This document shows positions 34,862-43,361 of a DNA stretch of 51,209 nucleotides, piece by piece (the first letter of the stretch is position 1; each line of letters begins with the position of its first letter). Below the pieces are notes generated by a model that saw nothing but the letters and a program-made list of their open reading frames with translations, was not told the DNA's origin and did no database searches. The position numbers and the translations under genes were made by a program. The DNA is taken from positions 1 through 51,209 of the forward strand of contig JALHRP010000024.1 in assembly GCA_022841365.1 (NCBI GenBank). The letters are read 5' to 3'. This DNA comes from Chitinophagaceae bacterium. GTDB taxonomy: Bacteria > Bacteroidota > Bacteroidia > Chitinophagales > Chitinophagaceae.

Positions 34862-35152
34862 ATGTTCCACATAAATATCAATGATCTGTCAGCAAACGAA
34901 AAAGTAACAAAAAGAGCAGTGTATAAAGATGAACGTTTTCATGTAATGCTGTTACATTTACCGGAAGGGGAAGGGTTAAAACCACACAAGTCTAAAACCG
35001 ATGCCTGCTGTGTTGTACAAAAAGGTGAAGTGGAGTTTATACTGGAAGAGGAATCGTTTCATTACCGGAAAGGTGATACGTTTTCTTTTAAAGCAGGTGA
35101 GCTGCATGCATTAAAAGCCATCACCGATTTCAGTATGCTGATCATTAAATAA
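34862..35152 (+). CDS. Small cupin protein
   Basis: This 96-residue cupin has KPHKSKTDACCVVQKGEVEFIL in place of the first motif and ELHAL at the second, so only part of the usual metal ligands is kept. It lies 9 bp after nosY and 6 bp before the haemoglobin gene, hence the same operon. Cupins of this type occur at the end of nos or NO-related clusters in Bacteroidota, but the role is unknown. It may bind a metal or a nitrogen-oxide-related ligand. Confidence 0.85.
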   Translation: MFHININDLSANEKVTKRAVYKDERFHVMLLHLPEGEGLKPHKSKTDACCVVQKGEVEFILEEESFHYRKGDTFSFKAGELHALKAITDFSMLIIK

Positions 35153-35158
35153 AGACAC

Positions 35159-35557
35159 ATGAAAAAAGAAATTGAAAACCGAAGCGATATTGAACAACTC
35201 GTGAATACGTTTTATGAAAAGGTAAAAAGAGATGAAGTGATCGGTGATTTTTTTACCCGTGTAACAGTTATTGACTGGGACAAGCATTTGCCGGTGATGT
35301 ATGATTTTTGGGAGAATATTATTTTTCATGTGGGTGGGTACACCGGCAACCCCATGAAACATCATGAAGCATTGCATCGCAAAGAACCTTTACGAGCCGT
35401 TCATTTTAACAGGTGGACAGCTTTATTTAATGAAACGGTTGATGAATTGTTTCAGGGACAAAAAGCAGAGCAGGCCAAACAACGGGCCTTATCTATTGCA
35501 ACAGTTATGCGTATAAATATTATTGGTTTGCCAAACCAGGAAGAATCAATTTATTAA
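35159..35557 (+). CDS. Group III truncated haemoglobin
   Basis: This 132-residue 2-over-2 globin has the group III pattern: IEQLVNTFYEKVKRDEVIGDFF, WDKHLPVMYDFWENIIF with distal-site aromatic residues, and the proximal histidine in RAVHFNRWTALF, followed by AKQRALSIATVMRINI. Truncated globins of this group often bind O2 or NO and are linked to NO protection. As the last gene of the nos run, it may remove NO that would damage the copper sites. It ends before a bidirectional terminator. Confidence 0.92.
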   Translation: MKKEIENRSDIEQLVNTFYEKVKRDEVIGDFFTRVTVIDWDKHLPVMYDFWENIIFHVGGYTGNPMKHHEALHRKEPLRAVHFNRWTALFNETVDELFQGQKAEQAKQRALSIATVMRINIIGLPNQEESIY

Positions 35558-35563
35558 CAGCAC

Positions 35564-35592
35564 AAAAAAAGCATCAATCAGATGCTTTTTTT
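35564..35592. terminator. Bidirectional terminator after trHb and fasciclin genes
   Basis: A 12-base-pair stem (seven A then GCATC, pairing with GATGC then seven T) and a five-base loop lie between convergent genes and can stop both. Confidence 0.85.
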
Positions 35593-35612
35593 TATGTGAG
35601 TTATCGAAAGGG

Positions 35613-36170
35613 TTATTTAGCAGGAGCAAGTAATACAGCATCAACCACATGAATAATTCCATTGGTTGCGGGTATAGAAGCAACAATGTTGGCGCCGTTT
35701 ACAGTGAGTTTACCATCTTTATTTCCTATTGTAATGTTTTCTCCACTGGCCATGCCATACACCATCCCATCGCCAAGCAACGCATCTTTCAACACGCCTA
35801 CATATACATGGTATTCGAGCACACTGCGGAGTTTATCTTTGTTTTCAGGTTTTAATAAATCGGCCAATACTTCTTTTGGCAGTTTATCAAAAGCTGCATT
35901 CACAGGAGCAAATACAGTAAACGGTCCTGCATTACTGATCACATCAACATAAGCGGCAGCTTTAAGTGTCGCAACCAGTGTGGTATGATCTTTACTGCCT
36001 ACGGCAATTTTTACAATATCTTTTCCTGATTCATCATCCTGCACGGCCGACTGGCCTGCGCCGGTGGTTTGTTCTTCACCTGTTGTTACAGAAGCTCCTG
36101 CGGTTTCACCTGCATTGTTACAGGCCGTAAAGCAGAAAAGAAGCGAAGCAATGAGCGCTAAATTCTTCAT
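35613..36170 (-). CDS. Fasciclin-domain lipoprotein
   Basis: This 185-residue protein has a lipoprotein signal (MKNLALIASLLFCFTAC, Cys17) followed by a Thr/Glu/Gln-rich spacer (about residues 20-50) and one FAS1 domain. FAS1 motifs are visible: H1-like FTVFAPVNAAFDKLPKEVL, VLEYHVYVG and the C-terminal NGIIHVVDAVLLAP. Such proteins act in adhesion or matrix binding at the cell surface. It converges with the nos operon across the shared terminator. Confidence 0.92.
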   Translation of the reverse strand: MKNLALIASLLFCFTACNNAGETAGASVTTGEEQTTGAGQSAVQDDESGKDIVKIAVGSKDHTTLVATLKAAAYVDVISNAGPFTVFAPVNAAFDKLPKEVLADLLKPENKDKLRSVLEYHVYVGVLKDALLGDGMVYGMASGENITIGNKDGKLTVNGANIVASIPATNGIIHVVDAVLLAPAK

Positions 36171-36303
36171 ATTAAATTCGTTTTTTGTTGAACGGTTTTT
36201 TTATTATCAGGATCGAAAATAGAACAGCCTGAACAAGGAAACTATGATTGAAATCATAAGTGCCGAACATTTCTTTAACTTGCATTGTTACAATAAAAAA
36301 GTC

Positions 36304-36480
36304 ATGGGAATTCTCCGCCAGGTAGCCGAATATTTATACATCAAAAAGCCTGATCCTTCACGTGAAAAAACACAGTGGATGAAATACATGCACGGCATTA
36401 ACCGTATTTCAATTTTCCTGTTTTTGTTTGCGTTAATTGTGATTATAACAAGACTGGTTATTTTACCACTGTTCAGATAA
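36304..36480 (+). CDS. Small single-helix membrane protein
   Basis: The 58-residue protein MGILRQVAEYLYIKKPD...RLVILPLFR has a soluble N-terminus and one C-terminal membrane segment (ISIFLFLFALIVIITRLVIL). It resembles a short conserved Bacteroidota family (DUF6728-like, from memory). The ATG at 36304 is preferred because the conserved part begins there; an in-frame ATG at 36244 would add 20 residues. It lies 12 bp from the stop of lpxB, which converges with it. The function is unknown. Confidence 0.7.
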   Translation: MGILRQVAEYLYIKKPDPSREKTQWMKYMHGINRISIFLFLFALIVIITRLVILPLFR

Positions 36481-36492
36481 CCGCTGCAGGCA

Positions 36493-37611
36493 TCACATTT
36501 TCTGTAAAAAAGTTAGTATCAGTTGTGCTGCTGTTGCAGATGCATTGCCGCCTGCAGATAAAACAGAAGCTAATTGTTTGTACTGCTGAAGTACCTCTTC
36601 ACGTTGTGTACTGCCGGGTAATATTTTTTTGAGTTCAGAGAGCAGATTGGCTGCATTCATTTCGTGCTGTATCAATTCTTTCACCACTTCACGGTCCATA
36701 ATTAAGTTCACCAGTGAAATGTATTTGATGTTTACCAGTCGTTTGGCAATCTGGTAACTGATTTCGTTTCCTTTGTAACAAACTACCTGCGGTACATGAA
36801 ACAGGGCTGTTTCAAGAGTTGCTGTACCCGATGTTACCAGTGCTGCTGTTGATTGTTGCAATAACGAATAGGTTTGATTGCTCACTGCAGATACATTGCT
36901 GTAGCTGCTGATTAATCCGTTGTAAAATGTTTCCTCCACACCGGGTGCCTTTGCAATAACAAACTGATAATCGGGTAAGGATTGACTGACCTGCAACATT
37001 ACCGGGAGTTTTTTTAAGATTTCCTGTTTACGGCTGCCAGGTAATAATGCAATGATGGGTTTTGCAGATATGGATGGTTGCTGCAACTTTTGTTGCGCTT
37101 TTGAACGTGCTACTTCTTCCAGCAAAGGATGACCTACATAATGTACCTGCCAGTTCCATTTGTGTTGATAATAATCTTTTTCAAACGGAAGAATCACCAG
37201 CATCAGATCAATACACTGTTTCATCATCTTTACACGGTTTTCTTTCCATGCCCATACCTGTGGCGAAATGTAATAGATCACTTTGATCTGTTGTTCTTTG
37301 GCCCATTTGGCAATCCGTAAATTAAAACCGGGATAATCTATCAGAATAATTACATCGGGTTTGTGTGCAAGAATATCCTCTTTGCAAAACGACAGATTTT
37401 TAAAAATGGTGCGGAGGTTGGCAATCACTTCTGCAAAACCCATAAACGCCAGTTCACGATAATGTTTAACCAGTGTGGCACCTGCCTCCTGCATTTTATC
37501 ACCACCCCAGCAACGTATTGTTGCAGAAGTATCTGTTTGATGGATGGCTTTGATGAGATTACTTCCATGCAAATCGCCGCTTGCTTCACCTGCTAAAATG
37601 TAATAGTTCAT
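36493..37611 (-). CDS. lpxB: Lipid-A-disaccharide synthase
   Basis: This peripheral membrane glycosyltransferase joins UDP-diacylglucosamine and lipid X to lipid-A disaccharide. The 372 residues have the N-terminal LAGEASGDLHGSNLI, the YYISPQVWAWKENRVKMMK stretch and the C-terminal GTATLETAL site of the family. The ATG at 37611 begins the conserved MNYYILAGEASGD; the TTG further upstream is rejected. It is monocistronic here, away from other lpx genes. Confidence 0.95.
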   Translation of the reverse strand: MNYYILAGEASGDLHGSNLIKAIHQTDTSATIRCWGGDKMQEAGATLVKHYRELAFMGFAEVIANLRTIFKNLSFCKEDILAHKPDVIILIDYPGFNLRIAKWAKEQQIKVIYYISPQVWAWKENRVKMMKQCIDLMLVILPFEKDYYQHKWNWQVHYVGHPLLEEVARSKAQQKLQQPSISAKPIIALLPGSRKQEILKKLPVMLQVSQSLPDYQFVIAKAPGVEETFYNGLISSYSNVSAVSNQTYSLLQQSTAALVTSGTATLETALFHVPQVVCYKGNEISYQIAKRLVNIKYISLVNLIMDREVVKELIQHEMNAANLLSELKKILPGSTQREEVLQQYKQLASVLSAGGNASATAAQLILTFLQKM

Positions 37612-37820
37612 TGAGATCTGTAAGGATTCTTTTGTATGAAACAAAGATAATCATCTGCAAACGGTCTTTTAAAGGTTCTGTTTTATAAGTGTAAACCTGC
37701 ATTTTTAATGCCTGTAACGGTTGTTGGAGATCATGCGATTTTTTTTCTGAAACCCTTGTGCAGAAAGGGTTTTAAAAAACAGAGTTTCAATTTAAGGCCA
37801 TAAAAATGATCAAATGATGG

Positions 37821-37852
37821 TTTGTGTCAACTCCAAAACGGGTCTACTTTTG
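37821..37852 (+). promoter_or_regulatory. Full TTG-N20-TAnnTTTG promoter
   Basis: TTTG at 37821-37824 and TACTTTTG at 37845-37852, separated by 20 bases, match the Bacteroidota housekeeping consensus. It would start near 37859 and serve the secreted protein at 38084, leaving a leader of about 225 bases. Two small hairpins (37871-37887 and 38017-38033) lie within that leader. The rest of the gap 37612-37820 contains a stem of AAACCCTT and AAGGGTTT at 37750-37772 and no gene. Confidence 0.7.
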
Positions 37853-38083
37853 CCTTGTCATTCGATCAGCAACTGTTTCACACAGTTCTATACTCCGGAA
37901 GTCAATTGACCCGCCTTGCTTGCTCCAGCGATACTTGCACATTGAAAAAAGGACGTTTTTAGAAAAACTATTTTAAACTTTTTTGAAACATCGTTCCGTT
38001 GTCCCAAACAAAAAAACATTCTGTTGTAGAATGCCTCAGACAGCCAACGTTGAATCAAAGACAAACAATAAAACAAAAGACAA

Positions 38084-38461
38084 ATGAAAAAGACAATGAA
38101 AAGTGCAGCAATTGGTTTATTAACCCTGGTAGCATCTGTAACAACGTTTACTGCTTCAGCAGCTGATGCAGAATTAAAAGCAGCAGGAAAAATTAACAAT
38201 CAACCGGTATTTCAGCTCGATCTCAATAATACAAATAACAGCCGGTTTTTGATTGTGGTAAAAGATGAATACGGTGTTATCCTTCATCAGGAAACCATCA
38301 GCGGTGTAAACATTTCACGCAGGTATCAGTTAAACACCGAAGAGTTAGGTGGTGTTGATGTGCGCATTGAAATTCTCAATATCAACAATGAGAAAGTGTC
38401 AGTGTTCCAAATCAAAAACAACATCCGTGTTGAAAACGAAACCTCAATTGTAAAAAAATAA
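38084..38461 (+). CDS. Secreted hypothetical protein
   Basis: This 125-residue protein has a Sec signal peptide (MKKTMKSAAIGLLTLVASVTTFTASA) and a mature part of about 100 residues that alternates strand-like segments (VFQLDLNNTNNSRFLIVVKDEYGVILHQETI) in a beta-sandwich-like way. It resembles the small exported proteins common in Chitinophagaceae, and no enzymatic motif is visible. A strong promoter, a long leader and a strong terminator suggest high or regulated expression. Confidence 0.75.
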   Translation: MKKTMKSAAIGLLTLVASVTTFTASAADAELKAAGKINNQPVFQLDLNNTNNSRFLIVVKDEYGVILHQETISGVNISRRYQLNTEELGGVDVRIEILNINNEKVSVFQIKNNIRVENETSIVKK

Positions 38462-38489
38462 CCAATTTCATTAACCAAACAGACGGGTT

Positions 38490-38520
38490 AAGGGTTGCCT
38501 TTTCAGGCAGCCCTTTTTTA
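38490..38520 (+). terminator. Intrinsic terminator of the 38084 gene
   Basis: A ten-base-pair stem (AAGGGTTGCC with GGCAGCCCTT, one G-U pair) and a six-base loop are followed by a T-run. Confidence 0.85.
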
Positions 38521-38556
38521 ATACAAAACCATTTATTAAAATACGAACGACTGTTC

Positions 38557-38584
38557 TTGTTTTTAAATTCTTTCAGTAGTTTTG
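38557..38584 (+). promoter_or_regulatory. Promoter overlapping the start of the MORN-like gene
   Basis: TTG at 38557-38559 and TAGTTTTG at 38577-38584 are 17 bases apart. The ATG at 38591 is only 6 bases after the -7 box, so the mRNA would begin at or very near the start codon. Confidence 0.65.
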
Positions 38585-38590
38585 CAAGTG

Positions 38591-39442
38591 ATGACTTGCA
38601 GGCCTTACATACAATTTACTCTTGCAGTTTTTGGAACACTGTTTTTTATTCCTTTGGTTACAGCGCAGCCTAAAACTCCCTTTGTTGAGCCTGTATCAAA
38701 TGAGCAGCAGTTTAAAGCAGTCATCTACAACAATCATTCTTTTTTATCTGCTTATCCGTTTCAATTGCAGCAAAATGGTGCCATTACAGCAGCAAAAGGA
38801 ACGCAACAACTTTTTACAGCTGTTGTAAAAAATCATAAACTGCATGGTAGCTGGCAGAGCTGGTATGTAAACGGACAATTGCTGGATGAAGGAATTCTGA
38901 AGAGGGGCATTCCACATGGCACCTGGAAAGTATGGGATACTGCGGGGAATCTCATTGCCATCCGCACATATGATGCAGATCTGTTTCACCGTGTGAAAGA
39001 TGAGTTGCTGTTAAACCATCCACGCCGCTCACTTTATCCGCTCACTGATAAGTATAAAAAAGAAGGCAGGAGAGTGGCTGGTTATTTAGCAGCGGCCTAT
39101 TCATTTCAACTGCAGCAAGCTCATGTAACAGATAACCTGCAGCAACTGGTTGAAAAAAATGCAGCACAGGCTCATCCTTATCAACCCGTATTTCAGCAAT
39201 GTTTGCATCATGGGCTGTATGTAAATTATTATGCAAACGGACAGGTAAAAGATTCAGGTTATTATAAAGCCGGTTTACGTAATGGAGTATGGCTGCACCG
39301 CAGAGCCGAAGGTATCTGGAAAGGTGCATATAAAAACAGTACACCCGTTCATGAATGGAAGTTATACAATGCTGCCGGTAAACTCTCTTACATCATCTTT
39401 TACAACAAGAATGGTAAAGAAGAACGGAGAAAGTACATGTAA
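38591..39442 (+). CDS. Exported MORN/YwqK-type repeat protein
   Basis: This 283-residue protein has a signal peptide (MTCRPYIQFTLAVFGTLFFIPLVTAQ) and MORN-variant repeats such as GSWQSWYVNGQLLDEGILKRGIPHGTWKVWDTAGNL and GLYVNYYANGQVKDSGYYKAGLRNGVWLHRR. The YwqK-type name comes from a toxin-antitoxin annotation of this repeat and does not prove a toxin function. A surface or envelope scaffold role is more likely. The ATG at 38591 is chosen over a TTG at 38582. Confidence 0.8.
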   Translation: MTCRPYIQFTLAVFGTLFFIPLVTAQPKTPFVEPVSNEQQFKAVIYNNHSFLSAYPFQLQQNGAITAAKGTQQLFTAVVKNHKLHGSWQSWYVNGQLLDEGILKRGIPHGTWKVWDTAGNLIAIRTYDADLFHRVKDELLLNHPRRSLYPLTDKYKKEGRRVAGYLAAAYSFQLQQAHVTDNLQQLVEKNAAQAHPYQPVFQQCLHHGLYVNYYANGQVKDSGYYKAGLRNGVWLHRRAEGIWKGAYKNSTPVHEWKLYNAAGKLSYIIFYNKNGKEERRKYM

Positions 39443-39529
39443 ACACTTAGTTTTTTTTCATCCGAAATGCTTGTATCTGCAAAAAATAAAAATTACTCCA
39501 CAGTTCATTTCTTCAATTCTGTTTTCAGG

Positions 39530-39537
39530 TATGTTTG
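39530..39537 (+). promoter_or_regulatory. -7 box just before the 39544 gene
   Basis: TATGTTTG (perfect TAnnTTTG) ends 6 bases before the ATG at 39544, so the transcript would be leaderless or have a very short leader. No good TTG is found upstream. Confidence 0.5.
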
Positions 39538-39543
39538 CTGCAA

Positions 39544-40800
39544 ATGAACCGAATGAAAAAAATAACCGCTTTCATTTCTCTGTTAATCAGCACAACAGCT
39601 TTTACTCAATCAAATAAATTTGAAGCGTACATTATTAAACCCGGTGCAGATACTGTGCGTGGACAGGCTTTGTACTATTACAGCTCCGTTACACCATCTT
39701 ATATTGAGTTTATTGAAGGTGCAGATGTTAAACGCTATTATCCATCCAACCTTGAGGGTTTTTATATTGAAAACGTTGGCACATTTAAAACGGCTACCAT
39801 CAGCTATCACCCCGGTTCATTGGATATGACGTTGATTCCGGAAGAATATGCAGAAGAGTTGATAACACAGCAGGTGTTTCTGGAACTGGTAACAAAAGGA
39901 AACTTTAATTTATACCGTTACGAAAAAGAAAGCAGACGTTATTTTTTTATACAAAAGGGCGATGGAGAAATAGAAGAGCTCCTGTATCGTTTAAAAATGA
40001 AAAACCGGCAACTGCAGGAAGACAAAAGTTATCAATCGCAGTTAGCAAAAATGATTGCACTCAACAATCTGCCGCAAACAAGAGCTGCAGGATTGGAAAA
40101 TCTGGCCTATGATAAAAAATCGCTTGGCGATTTTGTGAACCGTTTAAATGGAACTCAAACCAAAACAATCAGCCGAAAAACCGAAGGTTTTTATTTTAAT
40201 GCAGAAGCAGGTGCTGGTGTAAATCTGAATACCTATGCAACCAAAGGCGATTTGATTAATGCGCCCATTAATTCAGCTTCGTTTTCTCCTGTTGCTGCTC
40301 CATCATTTCATTTGGGGCTTGTGATGTCAAGAGACCCGGAAGTTAGTTTTGTACGATATGTTGCATCTGCAGGGTATCATCGTAACCGTTTTCAGGGGCG
40401 TTCACAAACTTTAAAACTGCCGGGCTTGTCTTACTACGAGGCTTATGATTTTGATCTCAACTTCATTACACTTTCTGCGGGTGCATTTGTGATCATCAGG
40501 TCGCAAAGTAAACTGAAGTATTATGTTGGGTTAAAAACAGGTATTGTGATCATCAATAACCGACAGCCCGATACAAAGTTAATTGAAGATCCCAGCGGAA
40601 ATGTTTATGCTGTTTATAAAAATTATCCTGTTCTAAAAAAGACGGCTGTATATGGTTCTGTATTTACAGGAGTTACATACAACCGTTTCAGGATTGAATT
40701 GTTTGGTCAAACTCCTGTAGAAATGCATAAAGATTCCAAAGCAAATTTTTCAACCACCTCTTTTGGCATAACAGGAAAAATTTCTTTACACAAATACTGA
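39544..40800 (+). CDS. Outer-membrane barrel protein, unknown
   Basis: The 418 residues start with a Sec signal peptide (MKKITAFISLLISTTAFTQ after one of two nearby ATGs, 39544 or 39553). The first third (residues 20-170) is a globular region with no recognisable family, including GQALYYYSSVTPSYIEFIEG. A helical link follows (about 120-180), and the last 200 residues look like a transmembrane barrel that ends in aromatic/basic residues. It is a typical unnamed Chitinophagaceae envelope protein. It converges with the small membrane gene after 6 bp. Confidence 0.7.
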   Translation: MNRMKKITAFISLLISTTAFTQSNKFEAYIIKPGADTVRGQALYYYSSVTPSYIEFIEGADVKRYYPSNLEGFYIENVGTFKTATISYHPGSLDMTLIPEEYAEELITQQVFLELVTKGNFNLYRYEKESRRYFFIQKGDGEIEELLYRLKMKNRQLQEDKSYQSQLAKMIALNNLPQTRAAGLENLAYDKKSLGDFVNRLNGTQTKTISRKTEGFYFNAEAGAGVNLNTYATKGDLINAPINSASFSPVAAPSFHLGLVMSRDPEVSFVRYVASAGYHRNRFQGRSQTLKLPGLSYYEAYDFDLNFITLSAGAFVIIRSQSKLKYYVGLKTGIVIINNRQPDTKLIEDPSGNVYAVYKNYPVLKKTAVYGSVFTGVTYNRFRIELFGQTPVEMHKDSKANFSTTSFGITGKISLHKY

Positions 40801-40806
40801 GAACGG

Positions 40807-41100
40807 TTACATAAAAAACTTTGCATAAAGGATCATCAGCCCGTACATCACCGTCATTACAAAAATGCCGATGGCGGTTTTATCCCGTCGGCCGTTAATG
40901 AATAATGTAAACAGAATAATGTTGGCAATTAAACAGAGGCTGCCTACTGCCGTTAGCATGGCTTTTGTTTTAAAAAAATATTCAACAAATTCGCTAAAGC
41001 TGATAGAAGGTGCTTTGATGAGGTAGTAAATTACAAGGCCAAGGATGGGAGCAAGTGCACCCAGTACAATTCCAAAAGGGAGTTTATCGAGTTTAAGCAT
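40807..41100 (-). CDS. Small three-helix membrane protein coupled to surE
   Basis: The 97 residues starting MLKLDKLPFGIVLGALAPILG hold three hydrophobic helices (PFGIVLGALAPILGLVIYYLI, AMLTAVGSLCLIANIILFTLFI, IGIFVMTVMYGLMILYAKF). The ATG at 41100 overlaps the surE stop (TGATG), which is why this start is preferred over a longer upstream option and implies translational coupling. I do not recognise a family. Confidence 0.75.
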   Translation of the reverse strand: MLKLDKLPFGIVLGALAPILGLVIYYLIKAPSISFSEFVEYFFKTKAMLTAVGSLCLIANIILFTLFINGRRDKTAIGIFVMTVMYGLMILYAKFFM

Positions 41101-41921
41101 CAGAATTTGAGTTTGGTTTCGAGTTGTTTTTTTAGTTCGTAGTTGGTTAAGTCGAATTGAACGGGAACAACACTCACAAAATTGTGTTCCAGCGCCCAAA
41201 CATCGGTATCTTTTCCTTTATCAAAATTTTTAAACTCACCGGTGAGCCAGTAATATTTTTTTCCGGTAGGGTCTTTACGTTCATCAAAATCTTCTACATA
41301 CTTGGCATAAGCCTGGCGGCAAACCTTTACACCTTTAATTAAGTCTGCATCAACCGACGGGATGTTTACATTTAAACAAAGATGGCGGTCTTGTTTTTTG
41401 TGGAGAATTTGCTCTACAATCATCCGTGCATATTTTCTGGCGCCGGTAAAATCGGCTTCCATGCTGTAGTTCAATAAAGAAAAACCAATGGATGGAATAC
41501 TTTCAATACTTGCCTCTATAGCAGCACTCATGGTACCGCTGTAAATAACGTTGATGCTGTGGTTGGCGCCGTGATTAATACCGCTTAGGCAGATATCGGG
41601 TTTGCGGTGCAGCACTTTATCAACTGCCAGTTTTACACAATCTGCCGGTGTACCGCTGGTTTGCCAGGTTTCAACACCTTCCATGATATCCAGTTTCTGC
41701 ATGCGTAAAGGGAAGCCAATGGTAATGGCATGTCCCATACCGCTCTGCGGTTTATCGGGTGCTACCACCACAACTTTTCCCAGATCTTTTACAGCTTCCA
41801 CTAAGTTGCGGATGCCGGGTGCGGTTACACCATCATCGTTGGTAATAAGGATGATGGGTTTTTCTTTTACGGAGCTCTTCTTTTTTATGGTTGATGAAGC
41901 TGTTTTTTTTGTTGCAGGCAT
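41100..41921 (-). CDS. surE: 5'/3'-nucleotidase SurE
   Basis: This cytosolic nucleotidase/phosphatase dephosphorylates nucleoside monophosphates. The 273 residues include a lysine-rich 20-residue N-terminal extension (MPATKKTASSTIKKKSSVK) before the catalytic ILITNDDGVTAPGI, with the metal-binding Asp pair. Other motifs are VVVAPDKPQSGMGHAIT and LSGINHGANHSINVIYSGTMSAAIEA. The extension is odd; the rest is typical. Its stop overlaps the next gene, an unrecognised membrane protein. Confidence 0.95.
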   Translation of the reverse strand: MPATKKTASSTIKKKSSVKEKPIILITNDDGVTAPGIRNLVEAVKDLGKVVVVAPDKPQSGMGHAITIGFPLRMQKLDIMEGVETWQTSGTPADCVKLAVDKVLHRKPDICLSGINHGANHSINVIYSGTMSAAIEASIESIPSIGFSLLNYSMEADFTGARKYARMIVEQILHKKQDRHLCLNVNIPSVDADLIKGVKVCRQAYAKYVEDFDERKDPTGKKYYWLTGEFKNFDKGKDTDVWALEHNFVSVVPVQFDLTNYELKKQLETKLKF

Positions 41922-42042
41922 AGTGTGTTCGTTTTCTTCTTTTGTTTGCCGGGTTTGGTTGATCTCTTTTTATTCTTCGGTAAAAGTCTGATTTATTGAG
42001 GAGTTGGCAAAATGGAAGTTGCTGTTTGATATAATGAAGTGG

Positions 42043-42074
42043 TTGTAAAACCTTGAAGCTTTCGCATACTTTTG
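42043..42074 (+). promoter_or_regulatory. Promoter of the 42087 lipoprotein gene
   Basis: TTG (42043-42045) and TACTTTTG (42067-42074) are 21 bases apart. The ATG follows 12 bases after the -7 box, again with a very short leader. Confidence 0.65.
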
Positions 42075-42086
42075 AGCTAGTATACT

Positions 42087-42554
42087 ATGTTTAATAAACC
42101 GACCATGATAAGAAAAACGCTAAATGGAATATTATTTCTGCAAATAGTTTGGATTTGTGCATGCTCAACAACGAATCAGCATTTGTATAGTGATGCGATT
42201 TTAGTGGAAAATCAAACAGAGGAAGAATTAAAATTATTAGTTGGTAAGAAGATAGTTGTAACAGGGAAAACAGTCAATATGAAGCTTGGTGCTGCATTGC
42301 ACTTAAAAAACGAACGTTTCATCTGGATGGATGAATTGTTTAGTTGGCCTGATGGTTTTTATATCAGCGAAAAAAAGAGTAAAACAGTGAAAGTAACAGG
42401 TGTTTTAACAGAAAGAAACGACTTGCCTGTTTTTATTCACAATGAAAATGACTCACTCGTGCAACAGGGAATCCCTGTGCCGAAAGGAACTGATCTCAAA
42501 AAAGCAAGTCATAGATTTCTATTGAAAGAATATAAATGGGTTCAAATGAATTAA
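42087..42554 (+). CDS. Hypothetical lipoprotein, OB-fold-like
   Basis: This 155-residue protein has an SPII signal (MFNKPTMIRKTLNGILFLQIVWICAC) and a mature part with LVGKKIVVTGKTVNMKLGAALHL and KTVKVTGVLTERNDLPVFI, which suggest an OB-type beta fold. An internal ATG at 42105 would also give a signal peptide. The function is unknown; an uncharacterised Bacteroidota lipoprotein group is likely. Confidence 0.65.
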   Translation: MFNKPTMIRKTLNGILFLQIVWICACSTTNQHLYSDAILVENQTEEELKLLVGKKIVVTGKTVNMKLGAALHLKNERFIWMDELFSWPDGFYISEKKSKTVKVTGVLTERNDLPVFIHNENDSLVQQGIPVPKGTDLKKASHRFLLKEYKWVQMN

Positions 42555-42609
42555 AAAAATAATTACGTTATTTTATCTGTTGTTTTCACCAACCGAAACT
42601 ATTTCAATT

Positions 42610-43341
42610 TTACTTCCTGAACTCTTCAATCAAATCTCTCAAAACCACACTTGCTGTTGCAGCACCAAACACTGCAGGCAAATAAGAAATAGTTCCGTAA
42701 GCAGACTTCTTATAATTCTTTCCATCTGTGAGCATCAAACTTTCTTTCATTGGTTCTTCAGGTGAAAAGACCACTTTAATTCCTTTACGGATACCCAATC
42801 GTTTTAAGTTTTTGCGTATCTGTTGTGCAAAGGGGCAATTGTATGTTTTTGAAATATCCACCACCTGCAGTTTGGTTGGGTCAAGTTTGGCACCGGCACC
42901 CATACTGCTTACCAGCTTTAATTTTTTTTCATAAGCTGTTTGAATGAATGTAATCTTAGGTGTAATGCTGTCAATGGCATCAATGATGTAATCGGGCGAA
43001 TGGCTGAGATGGTTGAGTACCATTTCAGGATTTACAAATTCTTTAATTACATGCAGCTTCAATTCCGGATTAATGGCTTTTAAACGCTCTTCCATAATTA
43101 AGGCTTTACTTACACCATGGTTGGTGGCAAGTGCAGGAAGCTGTCGGTTGCGGTTGGTGGGGTCTACCACATCGCCGTCTATAATCGTCATTTCGCCAAT
43201 ACCACTGCGTGCAATAAACTCAGCAGCAAAGGAGCCTACGCCACCCATACCCACTACCATTACATGTTTGGTAGTAAGGTAACGAACCGTTTCTTCGCCA
43301 ATTAATAAACTGGTGCGACCCAGCCAGGAAATATCATTCAT
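42610..43341 (-). CDS. tcdA: tRNA threonylcarbamoyladenosine dehydratase
   Basis: This ATP-dependent E1-like enzyme cyclises t6A37 in tRNA to ct6A. The 243 residues of the ThiF/MoeB fold carry the nucleotide site VVGMGGVGSFAAEFIARSGIG and IIDGDVVDPTNRNRQ, plus the conserved C-terminal SYLPAVFGAATASVVLRDL. A CPFAQQIRK region is the likely active-site cysteine area. A -7 box lies 4 bases before the ATG, and the repeat element at 43362 sits directly behind it. Confidence 0.93.
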   Translation of the reverse strand: MNDISWLGRTSLLIGEETVRYLTTKHVMVVGMGGVGSFAAEFIARSGIGEMTIIDGDVVDPTNRNRQLPALATNHGVSKALIMEERLKAINPELKLHVIKEFVNPEMVLNHLSHSPDYIIDAIDSITPKITFIQTAYEKKLKLVSSMGAGAKLDPTKLQVVDISKTYNCPFAQQIRKNLKRLGIRKGIKVVFSPEEPMKESLMLTDGKNYKKSAYGTISYLPAVFGAATASVVLRDLIEEFRK

Positions 43342-43345
43342 ACGT

Positions 43346-43353
43346 CAAATTTA
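43346..43353 (-). promoter_or_regulatory. -7 box of tcdA
   Basis: The minus strand reads TAAATTTG, ending 4 bases before the ATG at 43341, another near-leaderless arrangement. The region where a -33 box would lie is inside the repeat element. Confidence 0.5.
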
Positions 43354-43361
43354 TTTTTTGT

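Noticed and set aside
38591-39442. MORN/YwqK-type protein as a toxin-antitoxin component
   Set aside because: The name derives from repeat similarity only. It has a signal peptide and no partner gene of toxin or antitoxin type.
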